From: CBDHEY01 sp965262305
GTDB lineage: Bacteria > Pseudomonadota > Gammaproteobacteria > Pseudomonadales > Cellvibrionaceae
Assembly (NCBI GenBank): GCA_965262305.1
Contig: CBDHEY010000004.1
Coordinates: forward strand, 1,178,001 to 1,242,000
Length of the DNA stretch: 64,000 bases
Direction: 5' to 3'
The notes under the pieces were generated by a model, which worked only from the letters and a program-made list of their open reading frames with translations, was not told the DNA's origin and made no database searches. The translations under genes were made by a program, and so were the position numbers. Below, piece after piece: positions 23,202 to 32,397 of this stretch; position 1 is the stretch's first letter, and each line of letters opens with the position of its first letter.

Positions 23202-24926
23202 CTAATTCTCTTTTGGTTTTTGAACACGATCACGTGCATTGTCTAATGTGGTTAAAGTGGCATCATAGAGCCGCGCTTTTGCAAGTCGGGATTGAGCTGC
23301 GTAGTACTGCATCCTGGATTCATGTTTATCCAGTTCTTGGTGAACGAGTTTTCGCATGATTGTTTCAAGCTTGGAAATTAAATTTTTTGTTTTGGTTAGA
23401 GAGCTAGATATGCGTTTATGCCCTTGATTTAAATCATCGGTGAAATGCAATGGGGGTGCATAGGGTGTCGTTATTGTATTGATACTTTTAATCGTATTTT
23501 CAAGCTTCTCGATTTCGAGGTTCGTTGTTTCAAACAAGGTGCTAAATCGATCTTGATCCGCTTCTTCGAGGCTTAAAGACAGGAGTTTAAACTCGTCCTT
23601 TTGTAATTTGAGTCTTGTCTTTAACGCATTACTTTTTTCGATGAGTTCCTTAGTTTGTTCTGTATAGGATTTTTTTTCGCTTTCGCGCAAAATAAGTAGA
23701 TGTTGGTCGGATTGGCGTTGCCATTGTAGAAGGTTGTCTTCGATCGAATAGAGGTCTGCTAGTTCTTTTAACGTTTCTTGAAAGCTATTAGATGCCAAAA
23801 GGTCAATTAAGAATGGCGTGAGGTTGTTGTAGTCAACATCTGGGTGGCTCGCATACCAATCAGTTTCTCTCACAAGGGTCTCGAGATTTTTAATAAATTC
23901 CCGAGGGATATCCTGTCTTGCAATTAATTCTCGCGCGACATCAAGTTTTATCAGTCCTTCTTTAAACGCTTTTTCGGCGATGATATTTTGTTTGAGCGCT
24001 TTGCGCTGGAGTTTGTCTTGTTCGTACAGGTGAGCTAGTAATACTTTCGCTTCTTGAACCTCAGGAGCCGCGATAGATCGACTGTCCAAAATTTCAAGTG
24101 CTGGAACGGCTGCTTGGAACTCTTTTAATTTTATCGCTGCCCACGCGTAAGATAAAAGTGCCCGATTTGAATACAATCCTGATGTTCTCACTCCTTTTAA
24201 AACCTCCCATGCGCCTGCCGTGTCCTCTCTTTGTGACGCAATGAGAGATAAACCGTGTTTCGCTCTATCTGAAAGTACGGCATATTCTTCGTCTATGGCC
24301 GCATATTCAGTTACTTTTTCAAGGTTTTGAATGGCCAGGTCGATATTTTCACCTCGAAGTTGAGCAATGGCGGTGTTGAACAGGAAATAAGGATATTGCG
24401 GCAGATCTGTTTTGAGTTTCTCCAGGTTTTTGAGGTTAAGTTCAAGTTGTTTTTCGTCTGTGTGGACCAGCGTTGCCAAGTAGTGATATTCAATATTTAT
24501 ATTTTCTGGAATTCTACCCTTTACTTTTTTGATGGATTCAAGCGCACTTTTATGGTCGTATTTGTTATAAAACAGCTTAGCTAAGTAATACCAAGCAGCA
24601 TTGCGAGTTAACTCAGATTCAGTAACGTCGAGTAAGTCTTCGAATATTGGCTTTGAAGCTTTTGGAACCCCATAAGAAAGTAGCATTCCTCCATACAGCA
24701 CTCGGCCATTTTCTGATATCGCGAGTGAATTTTCTTTTTCCTCTACTGATGCGTAATTAACTAGCGCTGTGAAATAGTCTTTTCGATAAAAATCGAAAAG
24801 TACTGTACCGTAGTCGAGTGTCGCCCTCGCATTTTCAACTTTAGAAGTCGGAATTGCATATATTGGCGCTGCGATAAGTAAAATAACAAGATTACTTAAC
24901 ATCTTATTGATTCTTGTTAAACCCAT
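23202..24926 (-). CDS. Exported TPR and coiled-coil protein, 574 aa
   Basis: An N-terminal signal peptide (cleavage probably after IYA near residue 24) leads into TPR-like repeats up to about residue 320 (AAWYYLAKLFYNKYDHKSAL). After these come a conserved DWYASHPDVDYNN segment and a long coiled coil at about 390-560, rich in Lys, Glu and Leu. An internal ATG eight codons on is an alternative start. It is the second gene of the operon and should be periplasmic. No exact family name is offered; TPR proteins of this type accompany Exb/TonB modules in several gammaproteobacteria. Confidence 0.87.
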   Translation of the reverse strand: MGLTRINKMLSNLVILLIAAPIYAIPTSKVENARATLDYGTVLFDFYRKDYFTALVNYASVEEKENSLAISENGRVLYGGMLLSYGVPKASKPIFEDLLDVTESELTRNAAWYYLAKLFYNKYDHKSALESIKKVKGRIPENINIEYHYLATLVHTDEKQLELNLKNLEKLKTDLPQYPYFLFNTAIAQLRGENIDLAIQNLEKVTEYAAIDEEYAVLSDRAKHGLSLIASQREDTAGAWEVLKGVRTSGLYSNRALLSYAWAAIKLKEFQAAVPALEILDSRSIAAPEVQEAKVLLAHLYEQDKLQRKALKQNIIAEKAFKEGLIKLDVARELIARQDIPREFIKNLETLVRETDWYASHPDVDYNNLTPFLIDLLASNSFQETLKELADLYSIEDNLLQWQRQSDQHLLILRESEKKSYTEQTKELIEKSNALKTRLKLQKDEFKLLSLSLEEADQDRFSTLFETTNLEIEKLENTIKSINTITTPYAPPLHFTDDLNQGHKRISSSLTKTKNLISKLETIMRKLVHQELDKHESRMQYYAAQSRLAKARLYDATLTTLDNARDRVQKPKEN

Positions 24927-24943
24927 CTAACTATCTCTTTTTG

Positions 24944-25531
24944 TTACCACTGTTTCAAAAGAAACTCAGGTTCTTGAATATCTCCGTTGTCTTGAATTGA
25001 AATTTCCATATAGCCTTCACCGGATCGCTTGTTTAAAGTAACCTCGGAAGCTCGTTTAAACGGGGTATTATTTGGACCTAAGCCTGTGAAGAACACAATA
25101 ACTGTATGCTCACCTTCACTTAAATTGGTTGTATAGAGTTTTTGTACGCCACCGCGTGACAAGGCTTGTCGACTAATATCATCGTACAAATGACTTGTGA
25201 CCTGAGTTCCATTAAGCTTGATTTTTATGCTTTCTACAGAGAAAAACTTTCCTCTTTCAACGGTTAAGAAAAACGTATATTTGCTGCTAGACGGAAATAG
25301 AAGTTTTTCTTCTAGAGCACGTAAATCTTTATTTAAAGTGACCACCTCTTGTTTTAGGTTTTGAATATTTTCCGATAAAGCTTCTAATTCATTTTGCGGT
25401 TCAATTGTATTAGCTGTTGTGTTTCCAATAGCCAGGGCGAAGCTCAATGCAAAGGCAAGACGAGGAAAGTTTAGAGACTGCCAAAGTTTATGGACAGCTT
25501 CTTTCGTTAGAATAGAACGACTACTTAACAT
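24944..25531 (-). CDS. Periplasmic coiled-coil protein, first gene of the TPR/Exb/TonB operon, 195 aa
   Basis: A hydrophobic segment (FPRLAFALSFALAIGNTTANT, residues 23-43) acts as signal peptide or anchor, after an unusually long basic N-terminus. A coiled coil follows at about 45-75 (ENIQNLKQEVVTLNKDLRAL), then a beta-sandwich-like domain with SRGGVQKLYTTNLSEGEHTV. The stop lies 17 bases before the next gene. Being the promoter-proximal gene of a nine-gene set, it is probably an integral component. No named family was recognised. Confidence 0.82.
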   Translation of the reverse strand: MLSSRSILTKEAVHKLWQSLNFPRLAFALSFALAIGNTTANTIEPQNELEALSENIQNLKQEVVTLNKDLRALEEKLLFPSSSKYTFFLTVERGKFFSVESIKIKLNGTQVTSHLYDDISRQALSRGGVQKLYTTNLSEGEHTVIVFFTGLGPNNTPFKRASEVTLNKRSGEGYMEISIQDNGDIQEPEFLLKQW

Positions 25532-25853
25532 TTAACTAATCTAATGTTTTATTGTTTATTATTTTGAAAGGCAATTCTTAGGGAATCGAGATAAAAATTC
25601 TGGAAGTGGTTATCAGTTTTTGAGGAAATTAATCAAAAAGACGTACAAAAATTAATCATTTTTGTCCTGTACTTGCTCTAGTTCACCTTTTTGATATTTT
25701 TATTAAACGATTAAATTTATATAGTAGTTGCAGGTTTAGGTCGTGAAAAGGCGCGATATAGCTTGATCTTTGATGGGAATGAGTAGTTTTTCAATATTGA
25801 TTTGCCTGCCATTTGGTATAGTTTTAATAATAAATAATAATGAGATAGCAAAA
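25532..25853. other. Divergent intergenic region between operon and OMP gene
   Basis: A+T-rich and gene-free; an in-frame extension of the plus-strand gene back to a TTG-like start at 25770 lacks a signal peptide and is not accepted. It must carry the promoters of both the minus-strand TPR/TonB operon and the plus-strand beta-barrel gene. I see no convincing -35/-10 pair with proper spacing and no clear operator. Confidence 0.5.
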
Positions 25854-26507
25854 ATGTCCAAGAAAGTAATTCCCCATTTAATCTCTATTGCCATTGCTTA
25901 TTTTACACCGGTTGTTTCTGCTCAGACGACGATCGGCGAAGCCAGTGGAGAATCAGTCGTAGCCATCTCGCCAAAAAAAGCGGTTCCAGAAGTGAAAACA
26001 GCGAAAATAGATTCTGAGCGTTTTGAGCTAGGTGCTTACCTAGGGATGTTGTCGATTGAAGATTTCGATACCGTAAGCGTTTATGGAATTTCACTTAATT
26101 ACCATATCAATTCGCGGTTCTTATTGGCGTTTAACTATGGGCAGTCAGATGAAGCGGAATCCAGTTTTGAAGAGGTGCTCGATGCGGATTTTCTTGCTAA
26201 CCGAGAAGATGGGTTTCAGTATACGAGCATTTCCGGAGGTTATAAATTGTTTGATGGGCGCTCATATTTGAGCAAGAGGCGAAAATACAATAGCCATATA
26301 TATGTCTTGACTGGAGTTGAAAACGTAGAGTTTGGTGGCGAATCAAATATGGGGTTAGTCTTGGGTGCGAATTATAAAGTTGTGTTTACCGATTGGCTGA
26401 CTGCTGACTTAGCTTTTAAAAACCACATAGTACAGCGTGAGTTCTTGGATGAAGATAAAACAACGCAAAATCTTGAATGGGTAATCGGTGTGAATGCTTT
26501 ATTTTAA
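25854..26507 (+). CDS. Outer-membrane beta-barrel protein, 217 aa
   Basis: The ATG at 25854 gives a signal peptide ending in VVSA (MSKKVIPHLISIAIAYF and on). The mature part alternates hydrophobic and polar residues as short beta strands with aromatic ends (FELGAYLGMLSIEDF, then RFLLAFNYGQSDEAESS). It finishes in a strand ending NALF, the terminal Phe typical of barrel proteins. It lies divergently from the TPR/TonB operon and converges with two further barrel genes. These resemble the barrel set (GltA/B/H-like) of trans-envelope machines; that link is inference. Confidence 0.82.
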   Translation: MSKKVIPHLISIAIAYFTPVVSAQTTIGEASGESVVAISPKKAVPEVKTAKIDSERFELGAYLGMLSIEDFDTVSVYGISLNYHINSRFLLAFNYGQSDEAESSFEEVLDADFLANREDGFQYTSISGGYKLFDGRSYLSKRRKYNSHIYVLTGVENVEFGGESNMGLVLGANYKVVFTDWLTADLAFKNHIVQREFLDEDKTTQNLEWVIGVNALF

Positions 26508-26520
26508 TCGAGTATTAGGT

Positions 26521-27108
26521 TTACCAAAGATATCCTAGTCCAATGGAAAAATAGGTATCAGTTACCGATTGTTCTCGTTCCCCTAAAACGAGGGAGGAAT
26601 CGTAAATATAATTACGATAATCCAATCTGAGATTTACTTTACGTGTAAGTGCAACTTTGTAGCCTAGGCCCCAGGTGATTGTTTGCACCTCTTCGCCACC
26701 AAACTGATTGCTTCCAACGCCACCAACAAAGTAAAGAGATGAAAGTGTTGCTATGCCATCGCCGCGAAAAATTTCTCCATCAAATATATTGTATCCTGCA
26801 AGCAAGTCGTAGTGACTATAATCTCGATCGCTACCGCTAAATTGCTGTCCAATGCGTTCTTCAAATGACGAATTTCCAGCGTTCGCTTGAAGATAGTTAA
26901 ACTGTAAGAAGAATTTTTCCGAGGCAGAAAAAGTTGCCTGTAAGCCTAATCCTATTTCACTAGTGAAGTCTTGGATATTTACTATGCCAGTGTTTATTCC
27001 GAATTCTAAGAACTCGTTATCCAGTTTTAGCCTTTTTTGCGCGTAAGAGGCATTTACAAAAAACACCAATAGGCAAATTAAAAGAAGGTGTTGAAACCTA
27101 AGTTCCAT
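26521..27108 (-). CDS. Outer-membrane beta-barrel protein, 195 aa
   Basis: A signal peptide (MELRFQHLLLICLLVFFVNASYA) precedes alternating strands similar to the neighbouring plus-strand barrel: FLEFGINTGIVNIQDF, then FFLQFNYLQANAGNSSFEER, then YDLLAGYNIFDGE. It ends GLGYLW. The FNY...SSFEE motif is shared with the 217-residue neighbour, so the two are paralogues. The gene overlaps the preceding SH3/barrel gene by 31 bases and is cotranscribed with it. Confidence 0.84.
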   Translation of the reverse strand: MELRFQHLLLICLLVFFVNASYAQKRLKLDNEFLEFGINTGIVNIQDFTSEIGLGLQATFSASEKFFLQFNYLQANAGNSSFEERIGQQFSGSDRDYSHYDLLAGYNIFDGEIFRGDGIATLSSLYFVGGVGSNQFGGEEVQTITWGLGYKVALTRKVNLRLDYRNYIYDSSLVLGEREQSVTDTYFSIGLGYLW

Positions 27109-27845
27109 TTCCTGAGGTCCTCACTGCCGTCGTCAGTTGAAATAGAAAGCCAGCGGTGTTCACCGCGGATCACAAAATTTCGTCCCAAATAGTAATTCAG
27201 TCTAAGGCCGAATAGATCATGATCACCTTCGTCAAAGTTTAGTGGTTCTAAGCGAGGTTGCGTACCTATGGATGTTCGGCCTCGCCCGATAAAGAATGCA
27301 GGTGATACTCGCCATTTTGAAAAGGGTTCGACTGCAATGTTAAAAGACCATTGATCGCCGCGTATGTCATCGCCAAAAAATTGACCAAACTCGATCTCAG
27401 TTACAAGCCAGCTTAGTGGTTTATATCCGAGATTTGCACTTATTGTTTCTGAGTCTTCTAATTCACCGCTACTAAATACACCTGTAGTAAAACCAAAGCT
27501 CCATCTATTTTTAAGAAAGTCTCCAAAGCTCACGCTGGGTAAGTCAGCCGGTTCCCCGCTTTCGTGCAGTGTCCTTGCAATTTCTTTTGCTGGCACCCAT
27601 CCAATTTCCCCCCTGCGAGTTTTAACCTCGTACCATCCGGGTCGGCGAGTGAGAACTTCAATTTGTTCTCCTTGTTCTACAACATAGAAGACGGGATAGC
27701 TTTCACCCGGTCCTTTGTGGAGTTGTGCGTATGAGTCTATTACTTCAAGCCGCACATTTTTTTGGAGTTTCTCTTTTGCAAGGCAGGTATTAATAAAACA
27801 CGCCAAGACTAGTAAGGCGCTAATAGAACTTCTTAAACTCACCAT
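27078..27845 (-). CDS. SH3b domain plus outer-membrane beta-barrel protein, 255 aa
   Basis: After a signal peptide (ending TCLA, about residue 23) comes a bacterial SH3 domain at about 30-88 with the usual landmarks: AQLHKGPGESYPVFYVVEQGE, RRPGWYEVKTRRG and EIGWVP. A beta-barrel of about 150 residues follows (FGFTTGVFSSGELED to the final FNTFF). SH3b domains often touch peptidoglycan, so the protein could bridge the cell wall and the outer membrane. It heads a two-gene unit with the next barrel, next to the TPR/TonB operon. Confidence 0.88.
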   Translation of the reverse strand: MVSLRSSISALLVLACFINTCLAKEKLQKNVRLEVIDSYAQLHKGPGESYPVFYVVEQGEQIEVLTRRPGWYEVKTRRGEIGWVPAKEIARTLHESGEPADLPSVSFGDFLKNRWSFGFTTGVFSSGELEDSETISANLGYKPLSWLVTEIEFGQFFGDDIRGDQWSFNIAVEPFSKWRVSPAFFIGRGRTSIGTQPRLEPLNFDEGDHDLFGLRLNYYLGRNFVIRGEHRWLSISTDDGSEDLRKWNLGFNTFF

Positions 27846-27984
27846 TTTTATTATTGTGCCAACATGGGTTAATTACTGTCGGTGATTTTATCGATAAAAT
27901 CTCGCGCCTAACCGAGGCAGGCATCACAGAACGATAAAAATATGTTTATCTATTGTTCAAAAAATCTTTAATTAACTCCGCAGT

Positions 27985-28803
27985 TTAATCGTCACAATCG
28001 CAATTAATACCGTGATTCATGTCGAGTGCTGGTGATTGTGTTCGAGGGGATCCAACCACTTTTGAAGGCACTCCTACTACAGTTGTGTGTGGCTCTACGG
28101 CTTCCAATACAACACTTCCAGCTCCAACTTTTGCTCCTTCGCCGATTTCAATATTTCCTAAAATTTTGGCTCCTGCACTTAGAAGGACACCTCGACGGAT
28201 TTTTGGATGGCGATCACCACCTTCTTTTCCCGTACCACCAAGGGTAACGGCCTGCATAATGGAGACGTCATCTTCTACAATGGTCGTTTCGCCAATTACT
28301 ATACCTGTAGCATGGTCGAACATTATGCCTTTGCCAATTTTGGCTGCTGGGTGAATGTCTACGCCAAAAATGAGCGCTATATGGCTTTGGAAAAAGTAAG
28401 CGAGCGACTTACGACCTTGATTCCATAAGCTATTTGCCACTCGGTAAGCTTGTAATGCATGAAAACCCTTAAAATACAGAAATGGCAAAAAATAAAAATC
28501 GCACGCGGAGTCCCGTTCATAAACGGCTCTAATGTCTTCCCGAATGGCTTCGCTTATAGAATTGTCATTTGAAATAGCTTTTTCGATGATTTCTCTGAAT
28601 TGCAGCGCTGAGATCGCAGCATTTCCAAGTTTATTTGCAAGATGAAAACTCAATGCGCCTTCGAGCGTACCATGGTTTAGAATAGTAGCGTGAAAGAAAC
28701 TCGCTAAAGCAGGTTCCTGCTCGGCTTGTTCACGGGCTTCTTTGCGAATTGTTTGCCATACGGGGTCTTTAAGAATTGGTGAAACGGATTGGTTATTGGC
28801 CAT
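27985..28803 (-). CDS. cysE: Serine O-acetyltransferase
   Basis: This enzyme acetylates L-serine with acetyl-CoA to O-acetylserine, the first step of cysteine synthesis. The helical N-terminal SATase domain (SVSPILKDPVWQTIRKEARE) and the left-handed beta-helix of hexapeptide repeats (IHPAAKIGKGIMFDHATGIV) are both present, with the catalytic Asp/His sites around DIHP and DHATG. The ATG at 28803 is preferred because GGAG lies six bases upstream; another ATG four codons earlier lacks a site. Length 272 aa matches E. coli CysE (273). The C-terminal tail, important for feedback inhibition and CysK binding in the family, is present. Confidence 0.95.
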   Translation of the reverse strand: MANNQSVSPILKDPVWQTIRKEAREQAEQEPALASFFHATILNHGTLEGALSFHLANKLGNAAISALQFREIIEKAISNDNSISEAIREDIRAVYERDSACDFYFLPFLYFKGFHALQAYRVANSLWNQGRKSLAYFFQSHIALIFGVDIHPAAKIGKGIMFDHATGIVIGETTIVEDDVSIMQAVTLGGTGKEGGDRHPKIRRGVLLSAGAKILGNIEIGEGAKVGAGSVVLEAVEPHTTVVGVPSKVVGSPRTQSPALDMNHGINCDCDD

Positions 28804-28926
28804 ATTATGCTCCATAACTCATATATTGGGGTTGCTTGCCTTTATGCTCCGAAGTAACTGACTTTCAACTTTGCACTTGGTTCATTACATTGGGTTTATT
28901 TTACCAAGTTTAAAGCAAAAAATATT

Positions 28927-29205
28927 TTAATTCTTTGAGCCCCATACTTTTGCCACGGCCCTATCGGAGCCTAGCGAGCCAACGGTTATTGCTACAATTG
29001 CGACGCCATAAAAAGCGATTACCGGAATAAGAAAACCAAAATCTTCTTTTGGGGCGACAAGCAAAACGGCTGTGGCTAAACCAGAAAATAAAATGCCAAT
29101 AACGATCATGATCACTCTATGAGATTTTTTATAAGAATAAGGGGCATCACCTGATTCAAAAGGGGTGAGAATAGGAGAGAATAATGTTCTCAATATTTCT
29201 TTCAT
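28927..29205 (-). CDS. Small inner-membrane protein, 92 aa
   Basis: Two transmembrane helices are predicted (VIMIVIGILFSGLATAVLLV and FLIPVIAFYGVAIVAITVG), joined by a short APKEDFG loop. An N-terminal amphipathic stretch of about 28 residues and a short C-terminal tail (DRAVAKVWGSKN) flank them. It is a single gene between cysE and a divergent mmcQ-like gene. No family recognised. Confidence 0.8.
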   Translation of the reverse strand: MKEILRTLFSPILTPFESGDAPYSYKKSHRVIMIVIGILFSGLATAVLLVAPKEDFGFLIPVIAFYGVAIVAITVGSLGSDRAVAKVWGSKN

Positions 29206-29364
29206 AACACATCTTCTAGTATGATTTGTCTTGTTTTAATTTTGACATGAAACCGCGTAGACTAAAAGTAACTTATTTTAGTGTTAATCAAAGGTTACTC
29301 ATAGGGTTAGACATAGAACGCGATATTTACTTAGTGGTACATATCTTCGTCTGGTGCTTAATAT

Positions 29365-29742
29365 ATGGATAGTATTAAAAATTATTTACTTCGAAAGCCG
29401 GCTGCAGAAGAGTCTTACCCGTTTGGTGAAGATGTTTTAGTGCCGAAAGTTTGTGAAAAAATGTTTGCTACCTATTCAAAAAATAGCGACGGTTTCTTTC
29501 ATATGAATTTAAAGTGTGACCCCAATGAAGCTTTAGCATTGAGAGATATTTTTGAAGCGGTAATCCCGGGCTATCACATGAATAAGAAGCATTGGAATAC
29601 GGTTATTTTAGATGGTTCGATTCCTAGTGGCGAGATAGAAAGGATGATTGATCGTTCATATGGCTTGGTAGTCAAAAGTCTCAAAAAAGTACAACGACGA
29701 GCCCTCGAAATAAAATATGGCGAAGCTGAGTTATATAAATAG
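29365..29742 (+). CDS. MmcQ/YjbR-family protein, 125 aa
   Basis: The protein has the MmcQ/YjbR layout, a small double-wing domain: KPAAEESYPFGEDVLVPKV, then KMFATYS, then NLKCDPNEALALRD, GYHMNKKHWNTVIL and IPSGEIERMIDRSYGLVVKS. The family is described as DNA-binding-like on structural grounds, but no target is known. Length (about 120) is typical. It starts at a single ATG, and no neighbours share its strand, so it is monocistronic. Confidence 0.9.
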   Translation: MDSIKNYLLRKPAAEESYPFGEDVLVPKVCEKMFATYSKNSDGFFHMNLKCDPNEALALRDIFEAVIPGYHMNKKHWNTVILDGSIPSGEIERMIDRSYGLVVKSLKKVQRRALEIKYGEAELYK

Positions 29743-29794
29743 TTTTTGCATAAAAAATTGAAACGAGACTTACAGATAATAATCAGAGATTACT

Positions 29795-30640
29795 TTAATT
29801 ATTTATCTGTTCTTTAAACTCTTTTAAAAATGTAATCAATTTGAGCCTGTTTTCTCTTCCCATACGAATTAATAACTTTTGTGCGCTGGGGAGCTTTTCT
29901 AGATCAGGATTTGAAAATTTATACATAACTGTTGGTTTTATTAAAGTAAAATCGTCTGGTATATCAGGCGTTATAATAGCGATATCGATTGCCTTGATGA
30001 GTGTTTCCCTAAAGGAACCTGAGCCTAGTCCTAGCTCTTGGTAGGCTTCCTCGAGTAAAGACGAATAAACTCGATAAATTTTCTCAGCAGCTTCGGGACT
30101 AATATTTTCGATTACATTTATGTATTGATTGTAACGATCAAAATTTTTAGGGCTAACCTCGTAGACTTTATTCTTATTTTTTGTTTCGGATATTGACGCA
30201 GATATAAATTTTCCGGTGGGTGAACTAATAGGGCGAAACTGTTTAACAACATTGCCTAGACTTAGCTGGTAAACGGCTCTTACTACTTTTCGTATTATCT
30301 CTTCGCCTGCAATCAGTTTTAGCAGCTCGTCATTATAAAGTAGATTCAATGATGTTTTAACGTGATTATCGCTTTCGTTTAAGCGTGGTAGAGAAGGAGT
30401 AACAACTGGTTCCGGTGCAGCTTCTTCGCTATTAATAGTAGAAGGTGACGTTGTTGGCATCGGAGTAGCAGGTACTTTTATTGTTTGAGCCGTAGCGATC
30501 GGAATCGCGATAGGTTGATTCTTTGTTGATTCTGGTCGGCTTAAATATATCCAGTAGGCTACGAGAGCCGCAATTACTATGAAAATAATTGTATAAGTGG
30601 CCTTTAACTTAAATTGAGTTTTTGAAATTGTCTCGGTCAT
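29795..30640 (-). CDS. DUF3014 membrane-anchored protein, 281 aa
   Basis: A short cytoplasmic N-terminus and one helix (YTIIFIVIAALVAYWIYL, residues about 15-33) are followed by a Thr/Pro/Ala-rich periplasmic linker. A globular domain then starts at PSLPRLNESDNHVKTSL, the DUF3014 signature (LP.L..SD..V), and ends in a helical region (LLIRMGRENRLKLITFLKEF). No activity is known for the family. It sits upstream of nothing obvious on its strand, with srkA about 130 bases away. Confidence 0.85.
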   Translation of the reverse strand: MTETISKTQFKLKATYTIIFIVIAALVAYWIYLSRPESTKNQPIAIPIATAQTIKVPATPMPTTSPSTINSEEAAPEPVVTPSLPRLNESDNHVKTSLNLLYNDELLKLIAGEEIIRKVVRAVYQLSLGNVVKQFRPISSPTGKFISASISETKNKNKVYEVSPKNFDRYNQYINVIENISPEAAEKIYRVYSSLLEEAYQELGLGSGSFRETLIKAIDIAIITPDIPDDFTLIKPTVMYKFSNPDLEKLPSAQKLLIRMGRENRLKLITFLKEFKEQINN

Positions 30641-30767
30641 ATCTCTAGATTTTTTAGATCAAAATTTGTCTTTGTATAATGCTTACTAGACATTAGATAT
30701 TAAATTCTGTTCCTCGTTTGGCGCTGACTGTTTATTATGTTTTTTATCCTCAAAATTCATAGAAGGC

Positions 30768-31748
30768 TCATCCTTGAATCTTAATAACTGGAGAGTCGAG
30801 TAAACTAAATTGTTCTTTTAGTTCAAGAATATGTTCTGCCCAGTAGCGTTCAGTATTAAACCATGGAAATGCCATTGGAAAAGCAGGATCATGCCATCGC
30901 ATGGCCAACCATCCGGAGTAATGCATAATTCTTAAAGTGCGCAGTGGTTCAATGAGTGCCAGCTCTTTTGAATTAAAATCACAAAACTCCTCATAACCTT
31001 CTAAAATCGCTGAAAGTTGTGCTCTTTTTTGTTCATCTTCACCACTAATTAACATCCATATATCTTGAATTGCCGGGCCATTTCTTGCGTCATCCAAATC
31101 GACTAGATACAAGGAATCTGGTCTACTTAAAATGTTTCCTGGGTGACAGTCACCATGCAGACGAATGATTTGAAATTCGATATCGGTATATTGGTTTTTC
31201 AGTTTTTCAATTAACTGGGCCGATATTGATTCGTAAGCGGGAATTAAATCGGTGGGAATAAAATTATTTTCTAAAATAAAGCGTCGGCTCTTTTCGGCAA
31301 AGAGTGCAATTGATATCGTTGGTCGATGTTCAAATCTTTTGACTTTTCCTAATTCGTGTAAACGCCCAAGATGTTGCCCAAGAGTATATAGGCAATTTAA
31401 GTCATCAAGGTCGGGGGCATGACCTCCTCGTCTTGGGTAAAGAGAAAAACGATATTCGTTAAATTCAAAAAGCGATTTGTTGTCTAGTCTTAATGGCGCA
31501 ACAATAGGAATTTCTAATTCTTCTAGGGCAAAGCAGAAATCATGCTCCTCCATAATTTGATCGTCTGACCAGCGGTCTGGACGATAAAACTTTGCGATAA
31601 GTGGTTCTGAGTCCTCAATTCCTACTTGATAGACCCGGTTTTCATAACTGTTGAGGGGAAAGTTTCGCAGATCTGAAACAAAGCCCAGGCTCTCTATTGC
31701 GTCTACAACGGAATCGGGTGAAAGTTTTGCATACTCATGTGTTTCCAA
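30768..31748 (-). CDS. srkA: Stress response kinase A (YihE/SrkA)
   Basis: The protein matches the YihE/SrkA family of eukaryotic-like protein kinases. It has the FPLNSYENRVYQVG start, the Lys-containing IAKFYRPDRWS, the catalytic RLHGDCHPGNIL (His-x-Asp...Asn) and the metal-binding LVDLDDARNGP. Length of 326 matches E. coli SrkA (328). Family members counter death pathways after oxidative or envelope stress by phosphorylating Ser/Thr of proteins that are only partly known. It is followed on the same strand by DUF3014 and preceded by a marR gene. Confidence 0.94.
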   Translation of the reverse strand: METHEYAKLSPDSVVDAIESLGFVSDLRNFPLNSYENRVYQVGIEDSEPLIAKFYRPDRWSDDQIMEEHDFCFALEELEIPIVAPLRLDNKSLFEFNEYRFSLYPRRGGHAPDLDDLNCLYTLGQHLGRLHELGKVKRFEHRPTISIALFAEKSRRFILENNFIPTDLIPAYESISAQLIEKLKNQYTDIEFQIIRLHGDCHPGNILSRPDSLYLVDLDDARNGPAIQDIWMLISGEDEQKRAQLSAILEGYEEFCDFNSKELALIEPLRTLRIMHYSGWLAMRWHDPAFPMAFPWFNTERYWAEHILELKEQFSLLDSPVIKIQG

Positions 31749-31826
31749 ATTTCGATTCTCTTTAATTTCTAAGAATTCCCCCTAGCATAAAGGTAAGTGG
31801 TCAGCATGGGAACCAAAGTCCGAAGA

Positions 31827-32285
31827 TTATCTGTGATTATCCATAAAGCGGCGGATAGTTTTTAACGCAGGTAAAACCTCTCGAAATATTTCCTCTCCTA
31901 AATGCGCTGATAAATCATCAAATCTCGGTCCTAAGCAGCCTATTGCTTTGAAAAAAGCTTGTTCGCCTTCGGATGTAATCCAAACCAATTTACCACGACC
32001 ATCTTTAGGGTCAGGAGCAATGTTGATGTATTTTTTTGCATCCAGGCGTTGAAGTGTGTTTGTCATTGTTGGTCTTGTAACCTGGAAATTACTTGCGAGT
32101 TCAGCAGGTGTTTCTTTTGATTGAGTTGTGATCAAATGACTTAAAACAGCAAAGTGAGGTGCTTTCATTCCATCTGGCAGGACTTGTTCCATACGGTTTC
32201 GGGTAAGGTGCTCTAATATTGAGATTTCTCTAAAAAATTCTTGAAGAGGACTAGAAGGGGTGGTGTGCTCGTCAGGTTGTGTCAT
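31827..32285 (-). CDS. MarR-family transcriptional regulator, 152 aa
   Basis: The winged-helix MarR domain is complete. FREISILEHLTRNRMEQVLPDG forms the dimer helices, PHFAVLSHLITTQSKETPAELASNF leads into the recognition helix (QVTRPTMTNTLQRLDAKKYI), and the wing reads APDPKDGRGKLVWITSEG. It regulates as a dimer that binds palindromes of about 16-20 bp. Two near-identical palindromes lie in the promoters of the two small secreted-protein genes just upstream, so these are its probable targets. No ligand can be inferred. No such palindrome was seen before its own start. Confidence 0.93.
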   Translation of the reverse strand: MTQPDEHTTPSSPLQEFFREISILEHLTRNRMEQVLPDGMKAPHFAVLSHLITTQSKETPAELASNFQVTRPTMTNTLQRLDAKKYINIAPDPKDGRGKLVWITSEGEQAFFKAIGCLGPRFDDLSAHLGEEIFREVLPALKTIRRFMDNHR

Positions 32286-32397
32286 ATGCCGTGTTTTAAT
32301 TTCAAGATTTTAAAATTCAGATAACCGAAAGTATGCGCGCTTGTTTGGGATACTAAACCGGCGCGCTTTTTAAACTTTTGATAATTGCCTCCAGTAA

